Assembly (NCBI GenBank): GCA_902470035.1
Contig: CABREZ010000044.1
Location: 1-10,864 of the forward strand
Source: an uncultured Streptococcus sp.
GTDB taxonomy: Bacteria; Bacillota; Bacilli; Lactobacillales; Streptococcaceae
DNA length: 10,864 nucleotides
Direction of reading: 5' to 3'
How positions within the stretch are numbered: position 1 is the stretch's first letter; the number at the start of each line of letters is the position of its first letter. Below are positions 4,796 through 10,864 of the stretch, piece after piece. The position numbers were made by a program, and so were the translations under genes. The notes below the pieces were generated by a model. It did no database searches, was not told the origin of the DNA, and was given only the letters and a program-made list of their open reading frames with translations.

Positions 4796-6292
4796 ATGAA
4801 GAAAATCTATAAAGTTAGCTTGGCAACGATGACCTTGTTAACCTTGGTGGCATGTGGACCTAAGCGTCGTCCTCGGACGCAACCCTCTACAGCTCAGAGT
4901 GAAGTAACAGATGGAAAAAGTTCCAAGAAAGCATCGTCTGGGCATGAGTACTATCAAACGGTTCTTGAACGTTATCAGGCCTACTCTAGGGCTATCGAAG
5001 CAGGTGATAGTGCTGGTCTAGAGGCTAAACTAAAAGAAATAGATCCTCAATCTGATGAGTATGTTTATGCCATGTATCTTCAAACACTGGGTAGTAAACT
5101 TAACCTTTCCTATTTTTATACAGATTTGGATAAGGATGGGCGGGATGAACTCTTGATTGGGAATGGCCAAACCGTCTCAGCAATCTACTATCTGAAAGGC
5201 CAGCAACCAGAATTACTCCATACAGCTTTTGTAGCTTCCTCTGGTGGCTCTCGTTCAGGTTTTCAAATTTTTGAGGATGGCTCGGTCATCTATGCTAGCT
5301 TTTCGTCTCTTCAACCAGAAGTAGATTTAATCCATTACAAGTTCCAAAAAGGAAAGCTGGAGACTGTCAATAAGATCCAAATAAAAAATGGGGACGGTCA
5401 GAAGCCAGAAAAAGCCTTAGGGATTACAGCAAAAGAATTGGATCAAGCAAAATTTGAATGGAAAGAACTAGGGACTGGTAAGAAGGCGACGAGCCAAGCA
5501 AATAACTCAGAGCAGCAAACAAGTAGTTTTCAAGTCCGTGTAGGAGTCTCAGATCTTCGGATTCGTAAAGAGGCATCGATCAAGGGGGAAGAAGTAGGAA
5601 TGATCCCACAAGGTGTTTATACGATCACAGAGACAGTTTCAGCTGACGGTTATACCTGGGGCAAGCTCCAATCTGGCCAAGGTTGGATCGCGCTTGAATT
5701 TACGACGAAAGTGGAAGGGGGAAATGCATCCACTGTTAAAGGATTGAGTGCGGAAGATCAAGAGGATATCCACTCGGTAGTAGAGAACGGGTATGCTCTA
5801 ATGTATTCTAGATTGGTCAAACCAACCTTTATATTAGACTTATCAAATGATCATAGTGGTATCTATTCTTATACAGAGGGGATGTTCTTAGATTATTTCA
5901 ATACTTATACTCCAGACACCTATCAACTTGCAGATGTCATTAAAAAATTGGAAGCTAAAGAAACATCAGAATCCATTCAGTCTATGCCTACAGATCAGTT
6001 AATTCAACTTGCGAAAGAAAGAAAACAAGGCTGGATATACTCTTCGAAAGATAAGAAGTTTTTTGAATTCGTTCCTGGAGGACGAGGAGGTGCTGGTCCA
6101 GCGGTTGTCATTCCTTCAGTGGATGAGTGGGTCGTTGAGAATGATACTGTTACAGTAACAACTAGAGTTAAGACATCTTCTCAACCTTTTGAGCGCTATG
6201 TGTTGAAGCGGAGCAAGAAAGACTATTCAGGTGGAGAACACAAAACGCGATTCTATGTCGTTAGTAAAGAAAATGTGTGGAATGGAAAATAG
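4796..6292 (+). CDS. Lipoprotein with acidic Ca-binding-like loop and bacterial SH3 domain
   Basis: The product is a predicted surface lipoprotein of 498 residues. A short basic N-terminus, a hydrophobic stretch and the lipobox LVAC (Cys20) mark it for lipid attachment to the outer face of the membrane. Next come a Lys/Arg/Ser-rich linker (to about 49), a helical segment, and DLDKDGRDELLIGNG (110-124), an EF-hand-like acidic loop often seen in streptococcal lipoproteins. Residues about 245-306 form a bacterial SH3 (SH3b) domain (RVGVSDLRIRKEAS ... GWIAL), usually a cell-wall or peptide binding module. The C-terminal 190 residues match no family I recognise. An ATG at 4793 adds one Met, but GGGAG (4785-4789) is better spaced for 4796. 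It is a single-gene unit between its own promoter and the terminator at 6349-6377. Function is unknown; a wall-binding or sensing role is inferred. Confidence 0.85.
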   Translation: MKKIYKVSLATMTLLTLVACGPKRRPRTQPSTAQSEVTDGKSSKKASSGHEYYQTVLERYQAYSRAIEAGDSAGLEAKLKEIDPQSDEYVYAMYLQTLGSKLNLSYFYTDLDKDGRDELLIGNGQTVSAIYYLKGQQPELLHTAFVASSGGSRSGFQIFEDGSVIYASFSSLQPEVDLIHYKFQKGKLETVNKIQIKNGDGQKPEKALGITAKELDQAKFEWKELGTGKKATSQANNSEQQTSSFQVRVGVSDLRIRKEASIKGEEVGMIPQGVYTITETVSADGYTWGKLQSGQGWIALEFTTKVEGGNASTVKGLSAEDQEDIHSVVENGYALMYSRLVKPTFILDLSNDHSGIYSYTEGMFLDYFNTYTPDTYQLADVIKKLEAKETSESIQSMPTDQLIQLAKERKQGWIYSSKDKKFFEFVPGGRGGAGPAVVIPSVDEWVVENDTVTVTTRVKTSSQPFERYVLKRSKKDYSGGEHKTRFYVVSKENVWNGK

Positions 6293-6348
6293 ACGGTAGC
6301 TATATCTAGCTCTAGAATTTTAAAATAAGTGGAAATCAAATATTCCTC

Positions 6349-6377
6349 GAAAAAGGCTTTTAAAGCCTTTTTCTTTT
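6349..6377 (+). terminator. Rho-independent terminator after the lipoprotein gene
   Basis: GAAAAAGGC (6349-6357) pairs perfectly with GCCTTTTTC (6365-6373), and four T follow. The loop TTTTAAA can add three more A-T pairs. It lies 57 bases after the stop codon and just ahead of the pnp promoter, so it insulates pnp from the lipoprotein gene. Confidence 0.88.
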
Positions 6378-6388
6378 GGGCTTGAATA

Positions 6389-6397
6389 TGGTAAAAT
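6389..6397 (+). promoter_or_regulatory. Extended -10 promoter of pnp
   Basis: TGGTAAAAT is an extended -10 element with one change from TATAAT. The expected transcription start is near 6403-6405, giving a leader of about 140 bases. No clear -35 is present. An alternative is TTGAAT (6382-6387) with TATACG (6404-6409). A stray TATAAT at 6515-6520 has no -35 at a usable distance. Confidence 0.55.
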
Positions 6398-6402
6398 AAA
6401 GG

Positions 6403-6519
6403 TTATACGTGCTTGGATACAAAGATGAGGATATAACATACAGAAAGGCTGTTGAAATCCATATTTCGTTAAGCGGTTTAATGCCTTTGTATCCTGATTT
6501 TTGTAGGCAAGTCGTATAA
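6403..6519 (+). promoter_or_regulatory. Long structured 5' leader of pnp
   Basis: Nested arms close almost the whole leader: TTATACG (6403-6409) with CGTATAA (6513-6519), CTTG (6412-6415) with CAAG (6508-6511), and GATACAAAG (6416-6424) with CTTTGTATC (6485-6493). A 14-base bulge sits on the right side between the last two. The first transcribed bases would thus be paired with sequence ending about 15 bases before the ribosome site AAGGGG (6533-6538). In enterobacteria, PNPase represses itself through a double-stranded leader cut by RNase III; a comparable control here is inferred, not shown. The pairing is seen directly. Confidence 0.6.
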
Positions 6520-6544
6520 TTTTATCCATCCAAAGGGGATTACA

Positions 6545-8773
6545 ATGACAAAACAAGTGTTTCAAACGACTTTTGCGGGTCGTGAGTTAATCGTAGAGAC
6601 TGGTCAGGTTGCGAAGCAAGCAAATGGCTCTGTTGTCGTGCGCTATGGTGAGTCAACTGTCTTGACTGCTGCCGTTATGTCTAAGAAGATGGCAACTGGG
6701 GATTTCTTCCCACTTCAAGTCAACTACGAAGAAAAAATGTATGCAGCTGGGAAATTTCCTGGTGGTTTTATGAAACGTGAAGGACGTCCTTCAACAGATG
6801 CGACCTTGACAGCGCGTTTGATTGACCGTCCGATCCGTCCAATGTTTGCGGAAGGTTTCCGTAACGAAGTGCAAGTCATCAACACAGTTCTTTCTTACGA
6901 TGAAAATGCATCTGCACCAATGGCAGCGATGTTTGGTTCATCATTGGCTTTGTCTATCTCAGATATTCCGTTTGACGGACTAATCGCTGGGGTACAAGTG
7001 GGCTATGTTGACGGGGAAATCATCATCAACCCAACGCAAGAACAAGCTGAGCACTCTCTTCTTGAATTGACAGTAGCTGGTACCAAGCACGCGATAAACA
7101 TGGTAGAGTCTGGTGCCAAAGAATTGTCAGAAGAAATCATGTTGGAAGCTCTTCTTAAAGGACACGAAGCCGTTAAAGAATTGATTGCTTTCCAAGAAGA
7201 AATTGTAGCAGCAGTAGGTAAAGAAAAAGCAGAAGTAGAATTACTTCATGTAGATGCTGAATTGCAGGCTGAAATCATCGCAGGCTACAACAGCGACCTT
7301 CAAAAAGCAGTTCAAGTAGAAGAAAAGTTGGCGCGTGAAGCTGCAACTCAAGCAGTCAAAGACCAAGTCACAGCAGTTTACGAAGAAAAATATGTAGACC
7401 ACGAAGAATTTGACCGTATCATGCGGGATGTGGCTGAAATCTTGGAACAAATGGAACACGCAGAAGTGCGTCGTTTGATCACAGAAGACAAGGTTCGTCC
7501 TGATGGTCGTAAGGTCGATGAAATCCGTCCTTTGGATGCGGTTGTTGACTTCGTTCCCCGTGTGCACGGTTCAGGTCTCTTTACTCGTGGACAAACTCAG
7601 GCTCTTTCTACCTTGACTTTGGCGCCAATGGGTGAAACTCAAATCATCGATGGTTTGGATCCAGAGTACAAGAAACGCTTTATGCACCACTATAACTTCC
7701 CACAATACTCTGTAGGTGAAACAGGTCGTTACGGTGCTCCTGGTCGTCGTGAGATTGGTCACGGTGCTCTTGGCGAGCGTGCTCTTGCTCAAGTATTGCC
7801 AAGCTTGGAAGAATTCCCATATGCGATTCGTTTGGTGGCAGAAGTTTTGGAATCAAACGGTTCTTCATCTCAAGCCTCTATCTGTGCGGGAACGCTTGCC
7901 CTTATGGCTGGTGGTGTGCCAATCAAGGCGCCAGTAGCAGGGATTGCTATGGGACTGATTTCAGATGGAAACAACTATACCGTATTGACAGATATCCAAG
8001 GTTTGGAAGACCACTTTGGAGATATGGATTTCAAGGTCGCAGGTACTCGCGATGGTATTACAGCTCTTCAGATGGATATCAAGATCCAAGGGATTACTGC
8101 AGAAATCTTGACGGAGGCTCTTGCTCAAGCCAAGAAAGCCCGTTTTGAAATCCTTGATGTGATCGAAGCAACTATTCCTGAAGTTCGTCCAGAATTGGCT
8201 CCAACTGCTCCGAAAATTGATACCATCAAGATTGATGTGGACAAGATTAAGATTGTCATCGGTAAAGGTGGAGAAACGATTGATAAGATCATCGCTGAAA
8301 CAGGTGTTAAGATTGATATCGATGAAGAAGGAAATGTATCTATCTACTCTAGCGACCAAGATGCCATCAACCGTGCTAAAGAAATCATTGCTGGTTTGGT
8401 TCGTGAAGCCAAAGTGGACGAAGTCTACCATGCCAAAGTGGTTCGGATCGAGAAATTTGGTGCCTTTGTTAACCTCTTTGATAAGACAGATGCCCTCGTA
8501 CACATCTCTGAAATGGCTTGGACACGTACCAACCGTGTCGAAGACTTGGTAGCCATCGGTGATGAAGTGGATGTTAAGATTATCAAGATTGATGAAAAAG
8601 GTCGTGTAGATGCTTCTATGAAGGCACTCTTGCCACGTCCACCAAAACCTGAACATTCAGAAGAAAAAGGTGAAAAGGGTCATCGTCATGGCGATCGTCC
8701 TCGTCACTACAACAAAGATCACAAACCTAGAAAAGACTTTGCCAAAGATGCAGGTGAAGCAAAGAAAGAATAA
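6545..8773 (+). CDS. pnp: Polyribonucleotide nucleotidyltransferase (PNPase)
   Basis: The product is a 742-residue trimeric exoribonuclease that degrades RNA 3' to 5' by phosphorolysis, releasing nucleoside diphosphates, and can add tails in reverse. Two RNase PH-like domains (about 1-215 and 310-545) flank an all-helical linker. The active site lies in the second, with the serine patch SNGSSSQASICAGT (437-450) and Asp489 and Asp495 in EDHFGDMDF, equivalent to E. coli Asp486 and Asp492. A KH domain follows with the GKGG loop at 573-576, then an S1 domain (about 626-694). The tail (698-742) is charged and His/Lys-rich, making the protein longer than Bacillus PNPase but normal for streptococci. 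The start at 6545 follows AAGGGG by six bases. cysE follows after 24 bases with no terminator between, so they are co-transcribed. Regulation through the structured leader is likely. Confidence 0.97.
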   Translation: MTKQVFQTTFAGRELIVETGQVAKQANGSVVVRYGESTVLTAAVMSKKMATGDFFPLQVNYEEKMYAAGKFPGGFMKREGRPSTDATLTARLIDRPIRPMFAEGFRNEVQVINTVLSYDENASAPMAAMFGSSLALSISDIPFDGLIAGVQVGYVDGEIIINPTQEQAEHSLLELTVAGTKHAINMVESGAKELSEEIMLEALLKGHEAVKELIAFQEEIVAAVGKEKAEVELLHVDAELQAEIIAGYNSDLQKAVQVEEKLAREAATQAVKDQVTAVYEEKYVDHEEFDRIMRDVAEILEQMEHAEVRRLITEDKVRPDGRKVDEIRPLDAVVDFVPRVHGSGLFTRGQTQALSTLTLAPMGETQIIDGLDPEYKKRFMHHYNFPQYSVGETGRYGAPGRREIGHGALGERALAQVLPSLEEFPYAIRLVAEVLESNGSSSQASICAGTLALMAGGVPIKAPVAGIAMGLISDGNNYTVLTDIQGLEDHFGDMDFKVAGTRDGITALQMDIKIQGITAEILTEALAQAKKARFEILDVIEATIPEVRPELAPTAPKIDTIKIDVDKIKIVIGKGGETIDKIIAETGVKIDIDEEGNVSIYSSDQDAINRAKEIIAGLVREAKVDEVYHAKVVRIEKFGAFVNLFDKTDALVHISEMAWTRTNRVEDLVAIGDEVDVKIIKIDEKGRVDASMKALLPRPPKPEHSEEKGEKGHRHGDRPRHYNKDHKPRKDFAKDAGEAKKE

Positions 8774-8797
8774 GCATTTAAAAGAAAGGAGCACGGT

Positions 8798-9415
8798 ATG
8801 GGATGGTGGCGTGAAACCATTGATATTGTAAAAGAAAATGACCCAGCAGCACGTACCTCGCTGGAGGTCCTCTTGACCTATCCAGGCGTCAAAGCGTTAG
8901 CTGCTCACCGTGTTTCTCACTTTTTGTGGAATCATGGCTTTAAGCTTCTAGCTCGGATGCACAGTCAGTTCTGGCGTTTTTGGACCCAGATCGAAATCCA
9001 TCCAGGTGCGACCATTGCTTCGGGTGTCTTTATCGACCATGGAGCAGGCCTCGTTATTGGGGAAACAGCTATTGTTGAAAAAGGCGTCATGCTCTACCAT
9101 GGGGTGACGCTCGGTGGAACTGGGAAAGATACAGGGAAGCGCCATCCAACGGTTCGTGAGGGAGCTTTGGTCTCCGCTCATGCTCAGGTCATCGGCCCGA
9201 TTGAGATTGGGGCCAAGGCCAAAGTCGGGGCAGGAGCCGTCGTTGTCTCGGATGTACCGAGTGATGTGACTGTTGTCGGTGTTCCTGCCAAGATTGTTCG
9301 GGTGCACGGTCGAAAAGATGAACCGGTCATTCACCAAGAAGAGGAAAAACGCGAATACTACGTGAATAAGATGGAGCACGCCAAGGAAGCTAGTCACCAT
9401 TCATCAAGTCTTTAG
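8798..9415 (+). CDS. cysE: Serine O-acetyltransferase
   Basis: The enzyme transfers acetyl from acetyl-CoA to L-serine, giving O-acetylserine for cysteine synthesis, in the cytosol. It has 205 residues, the short Gram-positive form lacking the N-terminal extension of E. coli CysE. The N-terminal signature DPAARTSLEVLLTYPG is at 15-30. The left-handed beta-helix built of hexapeptide repeats spans about 66-170. The catalytic His81 is in FIDHGAGLVIGET (78-90), Glu66 replaces E. coli Asp143 as is usual in Firmicutes, and LGGTGK (105-110) with RHPTVREG (115-122) forms the CoA/serine site. A charged His/Glu-rich tail (171-205) differs from the E. coli C-terminus that mediates cysteine feedback, so feedback may work differently. 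AAAGGAG (8785-8791) supports the start. It is expressed with pnp; the stem at 9441-9473 may end the transcript. Confidence 0.95.
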   Translation: MGWWRETIDIVKENDPAARTSLEVLLTYPGVKALAAHRVSHFLWNHGFKLLARMHSQFWRFWTQIEIHPGATIASGVFIDHGAGLVIGETAIVEKGVMLYHGVTLGGTGKDTGKRHPTVREGALVSAHAQVIGPIEIGAKAKVGAGAVVVSDVPSDVTVVGVPAKIVRVHGRKDEPVIHQEEEKREYYVNKMEHAKEASHHSSSL

Positions 9416-9440
9416 AAAAGTTGGCAAAGTTATCGAAGTG

Positions 9441-9473
9441 AAATCTGACAGGAGGAACCAACCTGTCAGATTT
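9441..9473 (+). terminator. Perfect 12-bp inverted repeat after cysE, possible terminator
   Basis: AAATCTGACAGG (9441-9452) is the exact complement of CCTGTCAGATTT (9462-9473), with a 9-base loop. It begins 26 bases after the cysE stop. The stem is strong, but the following sequence TTTATC is a poor U tract, so termination may be partial, letting some transcripts continue to cysS. Its right part overlaps the beginning of the decayed gene that follows. Confidence 0.5.
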
Positions 9474-9681
9474 ATCAGATGCTATTTTGAACCAGGTAGT
9501 CCTTGAACTGAAAGAAGGCTTGGAGTCAATTTCGCAAGAGTAAAGTCTATCAGTTCTTCTACACAGCTGACTATGTAGATCATCATAACCGAACCTGGGA
9601 TGCCCGCCATGAAGAGCGGACAGCTGATGCCATGACTTTTTCACTATCGCTTTGACAATAGCAAAGGAACTAGAAAGGTAA
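9442..9681 (+). pseudogene. Decayed gene remnant with two compensating frameshifts
   Basis: Three joined frames give one plausible protein tail. Bases 9442-9540 encode a stretch ending LNQVVLELKEGLESISQE, then TAA. Bases 9542-9640, shifted by one base, continue KVYQFFYTADYVDHHNRTWD and on to DAMTF. Bases 9640-9681 return to the first frame with FTIALTIAKELER and TAA at 9679-9681. The first shift corresponds to one extra T at about 9541; the second to one T missing from the run at 9637-9641. The N-terminus is absent, since a stop in frame lies at 9439-9441. I do not recognise the family. The final stop overlaps the ribosome-site region of the next gene, as expected for a former operon member between cysE and the RibD-C-like gene. 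A sequencing error is possible for the T run. Confidence 0.6.
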
Positions 9682-9689
9682 CTACAAGA

Positions 9690-10211
9690 ATGGCAGTGTA
9701 TTTTTACGGCTGTATCACCATGGATGGCTACTTGGCAGACAGCCAGCACAGGATAGACTGGCTGCATCAGCTTGGTTCTGTAGAGGATACAGGCTATGAT
9801 GACTTTTACAGGCGAATGGATATCACCATCATGGGCAAGCGGACCTTTGAGGAAATCCAAGATTTGCAAGATGTAGAAAGTTTTTATCAAGCTACGGAAA
9901 ACTATGTCTTTACGCATGATAGGCACCTGCCTGTCAGCAATTACCAGCCAGTAGCTGGGGATGTGGTGGACTTTGTTCACCAGATTGACAAAGGTAAAAA
10001 TGTCTTTGTGATTGGTGGTAATTCCTTGGTAGGACCGCTCTTGGATGCGGATCTTTTCGACCACCTCATTATTCAGATAGCGCCCCTTATCCTAGGAAAG
10101 GGGGTTCCCCTCTTTACCCAAGAGGAAGGGCAGCGCTTTTACCAACTGGATAGCCTCAGACAATTTGGCCCTTTTGCAGAGCTGGTTTTCAGCCGAAAAA
10201 GTCAGAAATAG
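9690..10211 (+). CDS. Dihydrofolate reductase-family protein (RibD C-terminal domain-like)
   Basis: This 173-residue cytosolic protein is a stand-alone RibD-C/DHFR-like domain. Recognisable blocks are CITMDGYLAD (8-17), ITIMGKRTFEEI (45-56), FVIGGNSLVGPLL (106-118), where the glycines bind NADPH, and IAPLILGKGVPLF (130-142). The family reduces pteridine-like or ribosylamino-pyrimidine compounds with NADPH. Stand-alone members are mostly uncharacterised, and no riboflavin genes lie nearby, so a role in riboflavin synthesis is not implied. The start at 9690 has AAAGG (9674-9678) 11 bases upstream, somewhat far, and this ribosome site overlaps the end of the decayed gene. cysS starts 17 bases after its stop, so the two are probably co-transcribed. 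No convincing promoter is seen directly upstream. Confidence 0.87.
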   Translation: MAVYFYGCITMDGYLADSQHRIDWLHQLGSVEDTGYDDFYRRMDITIMGKRTFEEIQDLQDVESFYQATENYVFTHDRHLPVSNYQPVAGDVVDFVHQIDKGKNVFVIGGNSLVGPLLDADLFDHLIIQIAPLILGKGVPLFTQEEGQRFYQLDSLRQFGPFAELVFSRKSQK

Positions 10212-10228
10212 AGAAGGGAGTGGACCGC

Positions 10229-10864
10229 ATGATTAAAATTTACGACACCATGACCCGCAGCCTACGTGAATTTGTGCCCATTGAAGAGGGCAAGGTTCGC
10301 ATGTATGTCTGCGGTCCGACGGTTTATAACTATATCCATGTCGGCAATGCCCGCTCAACAGTAGCTTTTGACACAGTTCGTCGCTATTTTGAGTATCGGG
10401 GATTTGAGGTCAATTATATTTCCAATTTTACAGATGTAGATGATAAGATTATCCATCGCGCCAGGGAAGAAGGCATCACTCCCAAAGAAGTGGCTGACAA
10501 GTATATCGCTGCTTTTCGTGAGGATGTGACGACCTTAGGTGTCAAGCCGGCTACTCAGCATCCGCGCGTGATTGACTTTATGGAGGCAATCATTGACTTC
10601 GTGCGGACTTTGGTGGACAAGGGCTACGCCTATGAGTCAGAGGGCGATGTCTACTTCCGTGTGGAAAAATCTCACAATTATGCCAAACTAGCTAACAAAA
10701 CCTTGGCAGACTTGGAATTGGGTGCTTCTGGTCGGACAGACGAGGAGACTGCTCGTAAGGAAAATCCAGTGGACTTTGCTCTCTGGAAGGCAGCTAAGCC
10801 GGGCGAGATTTCTTGGGACAGTCCTTGGGGAGCAGGTCGTCCGGGCTGGCACATTGAGTGTTCG
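10229..10864 (+). CDS. cysS: Cysteinyl-tRNA synthetase, N-terminal part (partial, runs off the window)
   Basis: The first 212 codons of the class I enzyme that joins cysteine to tRNA-Cys using ATP, in the cytosol, are present. The N-terminus MIKIYDTMTRSLREFVPIEE leads to CGPTVYNYIHVGNAR (28-42). Cys28 is the first zinc ligand, and HVGN is the class I HIGH-type ATP motif. NFTDVDDKIIHRARE follows at about 69-83. The region ends with GRPGWHIECS, where Cys211 matches the second zinc ligand. The remaining zinc ligands and the KMSKS loop lie beyond the window. The ATG at 10229 follows AAGGGAG (10214-10220) by eight bases. It follows the RibD-C-like gene closely, and its vicinity to cysE puts cysteine synthesis and cysteine charging side by side. 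Confidence 0.96.
   Translation, partial: MIKIYDTMTRSLREFVPIEEGKVRMYVCGPTVYNYIHVGNARSTVAFDTVRRYFEYRGFEVNYISNFTDVDDKIIHRAREEGITPKEVADKYIAAFREDVTTLGVKPATQHPRVIDFMEAIIDFVRTLVDKGYAYESEGDVYFRVEKSHNYAKLANKTLADLELGASGRTDEETARKENPVDFALWKAAKPGEISWDSPWGAGRPGWHIECS

Noticed and set aside
6403..6519. Small mobile repeat (MITE-like) before pnp
   Set aside because: The imperfect terminal repeats could suggest one, but there is no target-site duplication that I can see, and the position of the expected transcription start fits an RNA leader better.
6515..6520. TATAAT as the pnp promoter
   Set aside because: No -35 box lies at 16-18 bases and it is not an extended -10; it is part of the right arm of the leader stem.
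7961..8656. 231-codon open frame on the minus strand inside pnp
   Set aside because: It is antisense to conserved KH and S1 coding sequence, has Phe/Asp-rich composition typical of antisense reading, and has no ribosome site.
9390..10064. 224-codon open frame on the minus strand over the RibD-C-like gene
   Set aside because: It runs antisense to a clear protein family and across the decayed gene and stem; no start signal supports it.
10212..10231. T-box-like sequence GGGAGTGGACCGC just before cysS
   Set aside because: It resembles the tRNA-acceptor-binding T-box bulge, and TGGA would suit tRNA-Cys. But it lies at the ribosome site directly after another gene, with no room for stem I, a specifier loop or a terminator, so it is most likely chance.

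Overview
The window is chromosomal DNA of a Firmicute, almost certainly a Streptococcus of the oral mitis/sanguinis type. The evidence is moderate-to-low GC, strong AGGAG-type ribosome binding sites, extended -10 promoters (TGnTATAAT), a DUF4649-trxA gene pair, and the order rpsO ... pnp-cysE ... cysS. The species cannot be resolved by reading alone. I see no insertion sequence, phage gene, CRISPR array, tRNA or rRNA. Most of the window is housekeeping, with a few lineage-variable inserts.

Left part (1-1081): the last codons of rpsO are followed by a 435-base gap. This gap holds a nested hairpin element, three terminator-like hairpins in a row, and a near-consensus promoter. The promoter drives a two-gene unit, a DUF4649 protein and thioredoxin (trxA), closed by a strong terminator.

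Middle-left (1113-2826): a compact divergent module. On the minus strand lie an HxlR-family regulator with a single N-terminal cysteine and a DUF2785 protein. On the plus strand lies a SnoaL/NTF2-like protein. The shared 151-base region carries a 28-bp dyad and a separate perfect 7-1-7 palindrome inside the plus-strand promoter. This is the best candidate here for a little-described system, probably stress or electrophile responsive by analogy with other HxlR regulators.

Middle (2831-6377): oligoendopeptidase F (pepF, minus strand) is divergent from a lipoprotein gene whose product has an acidic Ca-binding-like loop and a bacterial SH3 domain.

Right part (6389-10864): pnp (PNPase) is preceded by a long leader predicted to fold back on its own 5' end. 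Then come cysE (serine acetyltransferase), a decayed gene with two compensating single-base frameshifts, a RibD-C/dihydrofolate-reductase-like protein, and the first 212 codons of cysS (cysteinyl-tRNA synthetase). cysE makes the cysteine precursor O-acetylserine and cysS charges tRNA-Cys, so the cluster links cysteine supply to its use in translation, alongside RNA turnover by PNPase.
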